Shown: positions 1 through 11,944 of the stretch, one piece after another | How positions within the stretch are numbered: position 1 is the first letter of the stretch | How the letters are laid out: each line of letters opens with the position of its first letter | DNA from: Lepas anatifera | Lineage: Eukaryota > Arthropoda > Thecostraca > Lepadidae | Length of the DNA: 64,000 bases | Direction of reading: 5' to 3' | Assembly (NCBI GenBank): GCA_034440635.1 | Contig: JAOTON010002087.1 | Location: 209,530-273,529 of the forward strand | Notes under the pieces: model-generated | Seen by the model: only the letters and a program-made list of their open reading frames with translations | Told to the model about the DNA's origin: nothing | Database searches by the model: none | Position numbers and translations under genes: made by a program

Positions 1-777
1 GATTCACAAAAGAAACAGTACCGGAAGCAGAAGTACACGTTGATAATCACAGGCAAAAATACAAACACGCACGTATTGCAGCGCAGTTCTTGTCGGCATT
101 TTCATCCATAGCTACAACAAGCCCCCTAGCAATATTTCATCTGTAATAATCTTTCACGAATAATTTTCTATCTCTCATCTAAAGACAGGTGATAATATGC
201 AGATCATTGATGTACTTTCCCGTACACCGGGGTCACTAATACCTGCTACAATCGTGAAGGTTTATTAATATGCGTCATTAAGTATTTGGCATCGTTTTGG
301 TCTCGTTCAAAATCCAGCAAGCACCGAACGCACTTCTCAAAATGGGCGTGGGCAGCCATTGGAGCGTCTCCGAATGATTATACTGAACTGACAGAAAAAC
401 ACCAAGCTTGAACTCCTCAGCTCACATTCTAATTATAGTTTAAGACTGTGTTTTTATATGTTTATCTTCAACTTTTAAATGGAACATTTATATTTTAAAC
501 AGCATGTTCTAGACTGCAAAGGCGATACCAGGATATGGTGCAATGGCAGGCTCAGCCAGTGACTGTGCTATTCCTGTGCGTCGTGGGGATGGCAGCGGGA
601 CCTCCCTCCTCCCGCTCACTACCCATGGGGCACTGGTGAAGCCGGCTGGTCTCAGTACCGTCCTGCAACCGGGAAGAACGCACATCCACTCGTTGACTGC
701 CTCAAAGTGATGAAATAAGATCAGCTCTGGAAACGCACGCTGGATGCAGCGTGTCATCAAATATTGCGGGCCTGGCC
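1..777. other. No gene recognised
   Basis: I see no coding potential, RNA gene or clear repeat here. The open frame at 509-874 on the minus strand has no recognisable motif and no splice context, so it is treated as chance. Confidence 0.5.
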
Positions 778-1704
778 TTAACATGTGCACTGGAGGGGGC
801 CTCGGAGGCCCCCACATGTTTTTCTTAGGTGGCCGGAGAACCGCTGGTAGCCAAGAAACCATACTTAGACACATTTGATAGAATATAACGGTGCGTCAAT
901 TAGTGATGTAATCTTGGACATCGTTCCAATTTTTCACTAATAGGCTTTTAAGGCCAAACCAGCATTTTGAGATCATTACAATCGCGCGGTCGGAACAGTT
1001 TGCTTGCATTGGAGGCCAAGTGCTGCCACCAAACGCCATATAAACGGGATGATATGACAAGGTCACCTCACTTGAAGGTCAAACTCAGGGTTAAGGTTCA
1101 AAGATCAAAGTCATATCAGCACTTTCAAGGTAATTGGACCCACTGTCACTACCTCCGGTCAAATGGCGTTACCTGGTCTGCCGTATCTTATGCTATGTCT
1201 AAGTTAACGTAGCTCAATGTAAAGGTCCAGGTAAAAGGTCATGGGTAAATGTTAATCCTCATATCCGACCCAACAGTTGCTATAGTGCTAGTTATAGTGT
1301 GTGTATATACATTGTAGGTAGTATACCATATTGTGACGGTATAGGTCAATGACCTTGAATGACCTTGATCCCCAAAATTTAAGAAAGGATCTTTTTGACC
1401 CTGCCTTTATCACCATGGTCGGTCTTTCGCATACCCCCGTATTTTTCTCGCATAATTACGGCACTTCCCAATAGGTCTCCATCACGCCATTATGTGACAT
1501 TTATGACCTCGTTTGAACTTGAAGATATTCACCTTAGTTAATGAAAATTGAATATGATGTAGATCTCCGCAATCTCCACTCACTCCCACCTGGCGTTTTT
1601 CTAAGTCTCTTTATAGTTTCCGAGATCACCGGGGCCTACCAGCCCCCCCCCACGCCCACTCCAGTGCGCGCCAGTGCCAGACCCCTTTCCAGTGCGCGTG
1701 TTCA
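778..1704. mobile_element. TTAA-flanked inverted-repeat element, family 1, copy a
   Basis: The left end reads TTAACATGTGCACTGGAGGG and the right end is its complement in decayed form (CCAGTGCGCGTG then TTCA). The inside has no transposase and holds many TGACCT/AGGTCA hexamers. Sister copies lie at 20591-21376 and 33629-34498 and share the order of internal blocks, including one around 'ATCGCGCGGTCGGAAC'. TTAA at both ends is the target site typical of piggyBac-type elements. That assignment is an inference, because no transposase is present. Confidence 0.7.
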
Positions 1705-2743
1705 GCATACAAACACTAATGCTCGCATTTACTGCAACGCGAGAAGTGAGAAAAAGAGACAAAAATGAATTAGATCTGCCACTTCCTAAACCTCAACTGG
1801 ACATTACTACTGCACCATCTAGCCTGACTAAAAATAACAGCTATTTTAATAATCTAGTTTGGCGGAGCAATGTTGGCAGCAGCATGATAATTACAAGATT
1901 TGAAGTGGTTTTAGACTGCCATTATCTGCCAAGTTTTTATTTCAGACCCTAATTGATATGTAAGAATACAGAAAATCCAATTGATAGAAGCTTTCGACCT
2001 CACGTCATCTTAGCCTCGCACCATCGGCCCCGCATAAGCTTTTTTTCTGAGTAATGTGAGAAATTTTACCAGCAAGGCACATCTAACCTGCAAAGACCGG
2101 CTTTCGCAAAATTCCCAGGCGGGCGGAGACCTCAGCGACCCGTAAACAACCCTCCTTTCCCTTTCGACCGGACGCAGGAGGCATTTAAATGGCGGGCAAA
2201 CAAGTCTCCGCAAGGCCTGCGGCGGCCGCGCGGACCGAGTGACGGGCCAGGTTCATCGGCCGATACTCCATTGACGAGCTTGCCGGCACAGCGTAAATGA
2301 ATGTCTCGCGTGTGTGTGATGTAACAGCTAATGTGGTCCATACTCTTGTAACGCACTATATTTAGAATTAACGGTTGTAATCTCACTTAGTGCGTTAAGG
2401 CTCAATTTGACTTTTCACTGGGAACCTTGCATGAGAACGATGGGCTTGATATCGTACATGACGTAGTGCTTTTGTTATATATAACCTACTCGACGAAAGG
2501 TAATTTAGGCTTGTAAATAATCCATAGTGAATAGCACCACGCGTTCGTTGATGATTGATCATAACTAGACTAACTGGAAAGTAAATATTATGTATAATTG
2601 CAAATAATAACCACATTAGGAGTGCATACCAAAAGAAAAACTAAGCTATAATTGATAATACTGAAAACTTCATGCCAGAGGTTTTGTCCTCTTCTCAATT
2701 TGCTTTAAAGCCTAACATATCGTTGCTAAATATCAACGGCTAC
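1705..2743. other. Unassigned intergenic DNA
   Basis: No gene or repeat recognised. The last 8 bases (2736-2743, ACGGCTAC) are the left target duplication of the following hAT-like element. Confidence 0.5.
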
Positions 2744-3589
2744 CAGGGGCGCAGCCAGAGCTTTCGTATGGGGGGGCACACCAACTTTGAGGGGCACCCC
2801 GGGGAAAAAAGGGCACTTTTTAACTAACCTAAAAAACTTACTATATCTTTGTTATATCATTTTTTGGGCATCTTTGGTTCAATAAAAATACAAAGAAATC
2901 ATTGGCGGAGAAGGAAAACTCGATTAAAACCGAAAAAAGGAACAAAATATCACCAAAATGCCATGGAAGTAGCCAAAACACTACTTTTTGGATAGATTTA
3001 AGGACAGCCAACTCATGCAAGTACTTAACATCAGCGGAGCATGTGATATCTGTTACAATGTGTAGGTTAAGGCATATTGGAGTCGAATTTTTTATGCCCA
3101 CTGGTTTTGTCGTGACGAGTGAACCCTGGCTGAATGCGGATTAAGTTCCTTGCCTCCCACAATCGCCTTGGGACGAGGAGTAGCATAGTGTCTTTGAAAG
3201 AACACATTTTTGCTGCCGGAAAAAATTTGGGAGATACCTTTTGAACGCGTTTATTAAGTTCCATATTCGCAAGGCTCGGTCCCAGTTAAGAGTAAATAAA
3301 AGATGAACTGGCTGGTGGTTTGGATGGGGATGGTGTGACAGGGCTGAAAATTGTGAAAACTATTTCTTCATTTAAATTAATCAGTAGAAATCCTGGTTTA
3401 GGGGACTGTGCTCTGAGCTCAGGGGCACATGCCTTTTTATCATCCCTTCCCAGAATCCACCAGTATAATAAGCAATTTATATAACCAGGGGTGCCTAGGT
3501 ATCACAAGCCGTTTTAGAGATTCCTCATTCCTCGTTAGCTCCGTTTTACAAGGGGAGTTTCCATTGTGTTCTTATTCCCCATCTATTCA

Positions 3590-5520
3590 AGACCAGCTCT
3601 GGGGCCCCCAAGTGTGGATCAGAGGCTTCCAGAGCAACTTCCCCCATCCCCCCAGTTGTGCCTCCAGGGAATAGACTAGCTCAGTGACCCCGCCCGCAGA
3701 TGATGGGAGTTGGCCTTGTGTTCTTATTATCTATCTATTCAAGATCACCCCAGGGGCCCCTGATGTAGATCAGGGCCACAGAGCAGCTCATGCTTCACCC
3801 AGGGACTAGACTAGCTCATTGGTCCCAGAGATGAGGTCATCAGACTAGCTCAATGGGCCACAGATAGGCTCATAGGGCCTTAAACCAGTTCAAGAAGCCC
3901 CAGAACAGTTTAAGGCGCCAGATCACTTCAGGGGGCCTCAAGCCAACTTAAGGGGCTCTCACAAGCTCAGCGCCCAGACCAGCTCAGGGTACCCTCAGAA
4001 CCTAGATCCGCTCTTGGGCCCCAGATCAGCTCTTGGGGCCCCAGATCAGTTCAGGAACCTCAAGTCAGGTCAGGGGGCAAGATCAAGTCAGGGGCACTAA
4101 TTCAGCTCAGGAGTCCCTCACCAGCTCGGGGCCCAAGCAGTTCAAAAGCCCCAGAGGTGCTCAGGGGACACCAGATCGGCCCATAGGGCACCAGATCAGC
4201 CCAGGGGACAAACAATCAGATCAGTGGTCCCCGACCAGCTCGGGGCTCAGATCAGCTCGGGAATACCAGATCAAGTCAGGAGGCACTTAATCAGCCCAGG
4301 AGCCCCATACCATCTCAGAGGCCCTCACCAACCCCTGTGGGCCCAGCTCAGCTCAGGGCCTGGGAGCTGCTCAGGAAATCACATATTAACCCAGGAGGCC
4401 CGGGTCAGCTTAAAGGGCACCATATTAGCAATGGGGCACCAGACTAGCTCAGAGGGAATAAGATGGGCTCAGGAGACACACTGATTATTCAGCAAGCACC
4501 AGATCCACTCAGGGGGCATTAGTTGAGTTCAGGAGGCAGTATATCTGCTCAGGGTACACCACATCGATCAGCACAGGGGGCATGTTCAAGTCAGGGGCAC
4601 TAAATCAGCTCAGGGATCCCTCACCAGCTCGGGGCCCAATCAGTTCAAAAGCCCCAGAGCTGCTCAGGGGAAACCAGATGCCCATAGGGCACCAGATCAG
4701 CTCCGGGCACAAACAATCAGATCAGTGGTCCCCGACCAGCTCGGGAATACCAGATCAAGTCAGGAGGCACTTAATTAGCTCAGTAGCCCCATACCATCTC
4801 AAGGGCCCTCATCAGCCTCTGTGGGCCCAGCTCAGCTCAGGGCTTTAGATCTGCTCATGAAATCACGGAAGGAGGCCCAGTTCAGCTTAAAGGGCACCAG
4901 ATTAGCTCAGGGGCACCAGACTAGCTCAAAGGGCATCAGATGGGCTCAGGAGGCACCAGATAGACTAAGGGGCATTAGTGCAGCTCAGGTGGCACCAGAT
5001 CGGTCCGCTCGGGGTCCAGATCAGCTCCCAGCCCCCAGATTATGGCAGGAGCCTAAATCAGCTCAGGGAGCAACATAACAGCTCAGGGGACACAAGGTGG
5101 GCTCAGGGCCCACCAAACCAGCTCAGGGGGGGACCAGACCATCTAAGGAGACATCAATAATCAGGTTGAGGGGGCACCTATTCAGCTGAAGAGGCACCAT
5201 ATTGACTTAGGAAACAGAATCAACTTGGGGAGGCATGAGATCAGTTCGGGGGCCCGAATCAGCTCATGGGGCACTAAATCAGCTATTAGGGCACCAAACA
5301 AGCTCGGAAGCATTAGACTAACTCAGAGAGCATTATATAGGTTCAGGAGGCACAATTATTTGCTCAGGGGGGGGGGGCACTCGATCGACTCAGGAACACC
5401 ATATCAGCTTAGGGGGCAAGTAATTAGCTCAAGGGGCCAAGACCAGCTGAGAGGCCACGAGATGAGCTCAAGGAGCACCAGATTGGCTTCAACCGTACGA
5501 TTATTGGCGACAATGAGGCA
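3590..5520. repeat. Degenerate ~20-bp minisatellite inside the hAT-like element
   Basis: Units approximate GGGCACCAGATCAGCTCAGG and recur roughly every 19-22 bp with heavy substitution and small indels for almost 2 kb. The small plus-strand open frames here (for example 4033-4290, 4582-4848, 4821-5078) simply translate this unit and are not genes. Some longer sub-blocks recur too: 4083-4345 and 4590-4835 are related copies of a ~250-bp stretch. Confidence 0.85.
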
Positions 5521-5539
5521 TTAGGTGGACACATACTAG

Positions 5540-7424
5540 GTGCCCATACTCTTCCCGGGTGCTTGGAAAGGCGATAGAATGCCCTAGCTGACCGAGAAAG
5601 GTATTAAGTTGTCCAACAATAGTTTCAATCGCTACATTCGGTCCAGTTACATCTAGGTTCAACGGCTAGGGCACTAAATTTTGAGCGGCACGGCCCAAAT
5701 TGGGTACACCACCTGGCAATCAAAAGGGCACCCCGGCAGTGATGGGGGGCACGTGTCCCCTGTGCCTTCCTGGCTGCACCCCTGGACAGTACATCAACTC
5801 CGGGAGGCATTAAATAAGCTCAGGGGGCCCGGATCAGCTCAAGGGGCACGAAAACAGCTAAAAGGACACCAGGCAAGCTCGGAGACATCAAACTAACTCA
5901 GAGAGTATTTTATAGGCTCAGAAGGCACACTTATTTTCTCAGGAGGGCACCAGATTGACTACGAGGAGCACCAGATCAGCTCAGAGGGCACATGATCAGC
6001 TCCAGGGGGCCACCAGATGAGCTCAGCCCGTACGATTGGTTAGGCTATTATCTGGAAACTGAGGATTACGTGCCTTTGCCCTCTTCCCGGGTGCTTGGAA
6101 AGGCGACAGAATGCCCTAGCTGACCAAAAAGGCACTTAAGTTGTCAAACAATAGTTGAAATCGCTAAATGCGGTCTAGTTACATCTAGGTTCAACGCGCT
6201 TAGGGCACTAAATTTCGAGCGGCACGGCCCAAATTGGGTACACCACCTGGCAATCAAAAGGGCACCCCGGCACCGATGGGGGCACGTGTCCCCTGTGCCT
6301 TCCTGGCTGCCCCCTGGACAGTACATAAACTCCGGGAGGCATTAAATAAGCTCAGGGGGCCCGGATCAGCTCAAGGGGCACTAAAACAGCTAATAGGGCA
6401 CCAAGCAAGCTCGGAGGCATCAGACTAACTCAGAGAGCATTGTATAGGTTCAGAAGGCACAATTATTTTCTCAGGGAGGGGGCACCAGATTGACTACGAG
6501 GGCACCAGATCAGCTCAGAAAGCACATGATCAGCTCCAGGGGGCACCAGATGAGCTCCGCCCGTACGATTATTGGACGATGAGGCATTATCTGGAAACTG
6601 ATTACGTGCCTATTCTCTTTCCGGGTGCTTGGAAAGGCGACAGAATGTTTAAGGTGACCAAAAAGGCACTTAATTGTCAAACAATAGTTGAAATCGCTAA
6701 ATGCGGCCTAGTTCCATCTAGGTTCAACGGCGTAGGGCAGTAAATTTCGAGCGGCACGGCCCAAAGAGGGTACACCACCTGGCAATCAAAAGGGCACCCG
6801 GCACCGATGGGGGCACGTGCCCCCTGTGCCCCTGGCTGCGGTCCTGGACCGTAGATAAACTACGGGAGGTATTAAATAAGTTCAGGGGGCCCGGATCAGC
6901 TCAAGGGGCACTAAAACAGCTAATAGGGCACCAGGCAAGCTCGGCGGTATCAGACTAACTCAGAGAACATTATATAGATTGAGAAAGCACAATTATTTTC
7001 TCGGGGGGGGGCACCAGATTGACAACGAGGGCATCAGATCAGCTCAGAGGGCATATGATCAGCTCCAGGGTTCAAGACCAGCGCTCAGGGGGCACCAGAT
7101 GAGCTCAAGGGGCACCAGATTAGCTCTGCCCATACGATTATTGGCGACGATGAGGCATTATCTGGAAACGGATTACGTGCCTATCCTCTTCCCGGGTGCT
7201 TGGAAAGGCGACAGAATGCCCTAACTGACCAAAAAGGCACTTAATTGTCAAACAATAGTTTAAATCACTAAATGCAGTCTAGTTCCATCTAGGCTCAACG
7301 ACGTAGGGCACCAAATTTCGAGCGGCACGGCCCAAAAAGGGCACACCACCTGTCAATCAAAAGGGCACCCCGGCACCGATGGGGGGGGCACGTGCCCCCT
7401 GTGCCCCCCCTGGCTGCGCCACTG
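5540..7424. repeat. Higher-order repeat, ~532-571 bp unit, about 3.5 copies
   Basis: The landmark GTGCTTGGAAAGGCGA recurs at 5559, 6091, 6625 and 7196, giving spacings of 532, 534 and 571 bp. Each unit contains a block ending with the hAT terminus-like text (GGGGCACGTG, then CCTGGCTGC) followed by a run of the 20-bp units. The last copy ends at the element's right terminus. This suggests the terminal region and adjoining minisatellite were duplicated as one block. Confidence 0.85.
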
Positions 7425-7469
7425 ACGGCTACAATTTAGCATTTACACCATATCATCGCCATCACCGCT

Positions 7470-7503
7470 GGTTCTGGTTCTAGCCTCCACTAGAACCAGA
7501 ACC
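7470..7503. repeat. Perfect 14-bp hairpin
   Basis: GGTTCTGGTTCTAG (7470-7483) and CTAGAACCAGAACC (7490-7503) are exact reverse complements around a 6-base loop. It sits at the left edge of a GC-rich segment. Confidence 0.9.
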
Positions 7504-7997
7504 GTTGTTCTCACGGGCCGGAAAGTTCTCCCTTTCAGATTCCAGACGAGGAGGGGACGCGGGAGCCGAGGAAGCTGCACGTCCTGTTCCGATGACAGCA
7601 CCATGCAATGCAGATCGGTCTCCGCTCCCTCGGCGACGGACGCAGATCAGCGGCGAGGCTGCACACATCGCGGCCACGGCCTCTCCTCCCGGCGCACCGG
7701 CCAGATAGCCGGCGGTCAAATCACCCTCCTCCGGTGACGGACGCGCGGTCGGCAGCACCCGCGCAAACAACAACAGCCGTCCGTTCACCCTCCCAGCAGG
7801 CTCGCAGAACCCGAGGTCATGAGCCGATGACCGCGGCGGCAACCTCACAGCGAGCACGCTGGAGCGCTGATTCTGGGGCAGCCCATGCCATCTCTCGGCT
7901 GCGCCTGAACCTTCAGTGCACCTGCCAGCCGCACGTGGGCAGCAGAACTGGCCCCAGGTGAAGCTGCAGGGCAGGAGGAGCGGTGGCGGGAGGAAGG

Positions 7998-8387
7998 AAT
8001 AAATAGGCGAGGACGATGAGATGGGGGACTCTTCATCGGACTCTCTCCACCGGCGCTGGCTCTCCATCGGACTTCTCTCTTCTTCGGCACTCCTCTCGGA
8101 CGGCTCGGGACATCGGAGAGCGAGGGCGGCAGGCCCTTGCTGAAGTCTTCGAGTGCAGTGAAGCGAGTGACAGGCTGCGATGTGAGTGAGGTGTTAGTGC
8201 AATGTGAGTGTGTGTGTAGTATGAGTGTGTAAGTATGACTGTTCTTTGGAGTACCATGGGCTGTGTGTGGTTTATTGTTTTGGAATTCTATTTTGGCTTC
8301 ATTCTATGATTCTGTTTTAACTTCGGCCATTCCCTCATCGTTTTGGCATTATACATCGTACTTAAAATTCTCCTTTTCTGTAATAAA
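7998..8387 (+). promoter_or_regulatory. Candidate promoter-to-polyA unit (TATA-like at 7998, AATAAA at 8382)
   Basis: A GC- and CpG-rich stretch (about 7500-8150) contains AATAAATAGG at 7998. About 30 bases further is TTCATCGGAC, which resembles an initiator, and an AATAAA signal lies at 8382-8387. No long open frame lies between them. It could be a 5' exon of a plus-strand gene, a short non-coding transcript, or the U3-R part of a solo LTR. I cannot choose between these, and I could not define LTR ends. Confidence 0.3.
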
Positions 8388-8629
8388 CTGTCTAAAGTGG
8401 AACATAACTCGTTATTCCTCGCAAAAGTGAGCGGCGTAAAGAGCGCAAAAGAGAGCCCGATCTACAGATCATTTTGAGCAGCTCGGACACTACTTAGCAG
8501 ACGAGATACATCTCGAAAACATCACTAAAGAACGTCATTTTAGCATTGGAAGCTCGGCCATATCCAACCTGACAAAATAAGTAAAGAAAAAGGCAAAAAG
8601 TCTCACAGTAACAGAAAAATGACCGGGCG

Positions 8630-9384
8630 CAGCACCGTGGTTGAGGGGTCTTCCTTTCATCTCATTATTATCCCACCATCTCTGAAATTTCTTGCCCTGG
8701 GCCACACTAGGTCAGGTCACCAGGCGAGGTCAAACAAGGTCACCTCACTTCATGCTTCAGCTCTACCATAGCTACATTTCTAAGCCTATCGATTTGAAAA
8801 TTTCTACACCTAATGATCCCTCCAGGGTCTCCAAAATTTATATCCAAGATGTGTCTATTTAGTGACCTGAGGTCAGGTCATGAATAGAAGTGACGTCTCC
8901 ATTGAAAACGCATGGGAAAAGCTGTCTTATGGTCTAAAATTCACAACAAATATTGCAAGGGGACATATTCCTTAGAAAAGTATTCTTGGCCACCCTTTCA
9001 CAGATTCCAGGGGCGATGTTTGCCCTTTGACCTATCTGAGGTCATCTCAGGTCACCAGGGGTTAAAAACGGTATTTTGACGATACTGTATGACCTAATTA
9101 AGCCAGAGCCCTGAGTTAAACGTTATCGTGTATGTCTCGTCACTGGCTTTCATTTGATATACGGCAAGGTCACTTCCTGACCTTTTGTGATCTCAGACCA
9201 AGTTTGGTCAAGAGGTGCCCTCTGAAGGTCAAACCACTGGCGGGAGATCATTATGTTTCACATGGCGGAGAAAGCCCGGACATTTTCCTATAAGATGTAC
9301 TTTACCAGATCTGTAGCTAGCCCCCATATTTTCGAGTTAGAGGGGGCCGAAGGTGACACCGGGCCCCAGTGGGGCGCGGGTTAA
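8630..9384. mobile_element. Partial TTAA-type element rich in AGGTCA/TGACCT
   Basis: The right end reads GGGCCCCAGTGGGGCGCGGG followed by TTAA at 9381-9384, like the GC-rich TTAA ends of family 3. The interior has repeated AGGTCA/TGACCT words (for example around 8705-8745, 8870-8880, 9040-9055). No matching left terminus was found, so the copy is truncated or its left end has decayed. Confidence 0.45.
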
Positions 9385-9550
9385 GCTGTGAGTGATCTTC
9401 AGCTATAACTCGACTATAGCTGAAGATGTGAGGTCGAAAGCTTTTATCGATTTGTTCTTTTTGTATTCTTATACATATAAATTCACGACTAGAATAACAA
9501 ACTTGGCCGATTATGGTCAGTTTTCAAACCACTTTAAAACTTTATGTAGT

Positions 9551-10642
9551 CAATGGCGGATCTAGCCGATAGGTCTGGGAGACAAGCCAAAGTCGATAAG
9601 CAAAAAAAAACGTAAAGTGGTGAGAATATTCCACAATTTAACTAGCCGGTGGGCTTTGGGGGTGGGCCCAAGGGTCGAAAAGAAAAAGAAAAAACGCGGG
9701 GTGGCCACAAGATGCTTATTTTTGGTATCCAAGGCTTAACACGCGCATTGACGGGGGTCTGAGCCACCTTCGCTTTGACGAGGGGGCGGGTACCCGCCCC
9801 TAAGATCTCGAGAGCCACGGTAGGTAGCGAAAAACGGTAAGCGACGTTGAGTAGCCCATCCACTTCTCCATCGAAAATATTTGAACCATTTTTTGTCAGG
9901 TCACATTTAAGGTCACCGAGGTCAAAACATGCCGTAATAGGGATAACATGTAAATTAAGTTTTCCGGCCATTACATCTGAACAAACAAAGATAGCGCAAA
10001 ACGACTTAAACTTTATGAATCCTCGCAGCAAGCCGAATCGAATGATATATGATTTGACCTTGCTAGGTCAAATCAAGGATTTGACCTGACCTGAGGTCAG
10101 GTCAGGGTCAAACTATATAAAATGCATATCATTAGAACTGCAGAGCCATGGCAAGTCTAATGCAGCTAAAATAAACGCTCTATCACTATCCGTTACTGAG
10201 TTATACAGTAAAAACTATTTTTCCCATGTATTTCCAAGGGGAGGTCATGCCTTGTATTTGACCTTAGGTCATCGATATCGAAAATACCGGAAAATATTTT
10301 AGAAAACTCGGTGGGCCCAATATTTGATATGAGTTTCAATCGGATAAGTTCACCCTGCTCCGACTTATGCTGTCTTAAACTTTTTTTGAGGTCAGGTCAC
10401 TTGACCTGTACTGCTGACCTGACCTGAGATTACCTAACCTTAAAATTTTCACAGAAGTTGTAAAAACGATGAGGGAAAAGGTATGTCAAGTACGGCGGCG
10501 CTACGCGCCGCCGTTTTTCTGCTATCCGAAAAAACCGAGGGGGGGCGGGTACCCGCCCCCCGTCAATGCGGGTGTTAATGCCCGAGCTTTTCCGTTTCGG
10601 TGGTGTCAAATGCACTTTTGCTCCTCCCTGGATCCGCTACTG
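9551..10642 (+). mobile_element. hAT MITE family A, copy carrying a nested TTAA element
   Basis: The left terminus CAATGGCGGATCTAGCC and the right terminus CCTGGATCCGCTACTG are inverted repeats. The flanks TATGTAGT (9543-9550) and AATCTAGT (10643-10650) match at 6 of 8 positions, as expected for an aged hAT duplication. The first ~100 bases resemble the start of the copy at 49397-49796 and the reverse complement of the end of the copy at 44400-44672. Most of its length is the later insertion at 9736-10578. Confidence 0.7.
9736..10578. mobile_element. TTAA-flanked element, family 2, copy a (nested)
   Basis: The left end TTAACACGCGCATTGACGGG and the right end CCCGTCAATGCGGGTGTTAA are inverted repeats, with TTAA at 9736-9739 and 10575-10578. 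Both ends continue into a palindromic GGGGGCGGGTACCCGCCCC block. The interior contains dense TGACCT/AGGTCA clusters at about 10050-10110 and 10385-10435, and a CG-rich hairpin at about 10490-10515. It is clearly homologous to 27864-28667 and to a fragment near 56380-56560. No transposase is present. Confidence 0.85.
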
Positions 10643-10917
10643 AATCTAGTTCGATGAACTGAAAACAGTTAGAAAAGAGTTTAAAATATCCCATCTGAAA
10701 CGGGAAAGAACCCAATGAATTCAAGGTAAAAGAGATAAAATTCGGCGAGAAGAGTTAACTAGCTGATCTGGTATTGGGTGGTCATCAGGCGAGGAAGCAA
10801 TACTACCACCATACTCGTGTCACGAGCGGCCTTCTAGACAACCGCGGTATCTCCTAAGCTCCCAAAACTGCCAATAAAGTTTGGAAAAATTCCAGCCACC
10901 AGATCTTTAACATCTTA

Positions 10918-11105
10918 TAATAATAATCACTATTGGGGTTGAACGACACACCAACTGTAAAGGTCATACGGTGTCGCAAACTCTCACCTTGCTGGGGGAG
11001 ATTTGGAGAGATCAGATGGACTTATTCAGAGGCTCCGCCGGGAATTGAACCCGGGACTGGTGACTTAGTAGACAGACGCACTATTCACGTGACCCCCTGT
11101 CCCCT
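10918..11105 (-). mobile_element. tRNA-derived SINE (minus strand)
   Basis: On the minus strand a polymerase III B box (GGGTTCAATTCCC, about 11038-11052) follows a tRNA-like head. The body ends in the AACACACCAACTG-type tail shared with the SINEs at 19252-19372 and 62041-62236, then a short TAATAATAA tail at 10917-10928. It cannot be a functional tRNA gene, because it lacks a clean cloverleaf and carries the SINE body. Confidence 0.7.
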
Positions 11106-11944
11106 ATTGAGAAGTTTCAAAACCCAAATATTTTGCCCCATGAGGTGCAGATAATGCCTTCCATATGGTATGGACCATAACCTGGCACCTATCTTACTCA
11201 TCTGGTGCGTCGGGCATGGGTAAGATGCATCAACACAGCTTTCTAAAAGAATAAAAGATGGTAGGACAGTTTTAGCACCTTTCCTTTTCTTTCATGTCAC
11301 CATTATATTTCAAAATCGTAGTGGCGTGATCAGAAATAACCCCTTCTGTTGCAGGGTGAGTTGCAGGGGGCCCAAAAGCCAAGACAGTGACGGGTTGAAA
11401 GAGTGGATACTAATGCTTATCAGGACTATCACGGTATAAATTTAGTGTATCTTGATGATAATTGAAGTTTAACCCCATATCGATAGGAAAGGGTGACCGT
11501 ACCCTCTACGTGGGATGAGTGTATGCGAAGAAAATAAATGGCACAAATGTATCTCCAGTGCGTTTGTATGCAAACTAGTTTGATGCTTCGGGCAGGCACA
11601 ATGCATCCAATATTTGTATCACATTGCAAAGCCGGCTGGGCATGGACCTGCTGGAGCACCTGAAGTGCCGGTACAGGTGCTGTGTCTTATACAGAGATAT
11701 TCATATCTTTATCATGTATTTCTCACTTAAGGCACGTTCCCATAATGCACAATCTGGCACGAGCACACACCAGCGGCGCACCAATGGCAGTGCACCACGG
11801 GTCAAGGCGGTGGCGCTTAACGGCCAAAAATACTGAAGTAGATATAAAAGTTGTACTTGGAAAACATCGACACTGCTATTTACAGAGACAGATTGTGTAT
11901 TTGTGTGTAGACAGATAGAGCTGGTTAGAGATAATGAGGTGGTG
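11106..11944. other. Likely 3' flank or 3' UTR of the RhoGAP gene
   Basis: This lies just downstream of the stop codon of the minus-strand gene. I could not find a convincing minus-strand polyadenylation signal, and no other gene is visible. Confidence 0.35.

Larger units (their letters stand above)
2744..7424. mobile_element. Non-autonomous hAT-like element carrying satellite DNA (4.68 kb)
   Basis: The left terminus CAGGGGCGCAGCCAG and the right terminus CTGGCTGCGCCACTG are inverted repeats with one mismatch. They are flanked by a perfect 8-bp direct duplication, ACGGCTAC, at 2736-2743 and 7425-7432. An 8-bp target duplication with CAGNGGC ends is the known signature of hAT transposons. No transposase remnant was seen. 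The first ~800 bp are unique, and the rest is a decayed 20-bp minisatellite (about 3590-5520) followed by a higher-order repeat (about 5540-7424). The element probably moved with a transposase supplied elsewhere, or the repeats expanded after insertion. Confidence 0.85.

Noticed and set aside
3590..7424. Multi-exon gene encoding the many short plus-strand frames with LRGP/SSG repeats
   Set aside because: The frames all translate one degenerate 20-bp repeat, and their ends do not coincide with splice sites.
7480..8067. 195-codon minus-strand open frame
   Set aside because: It lies in a CpG-rich region where stops are rare; no domain, and the opposite strand is also open. Not enough to call a gene.
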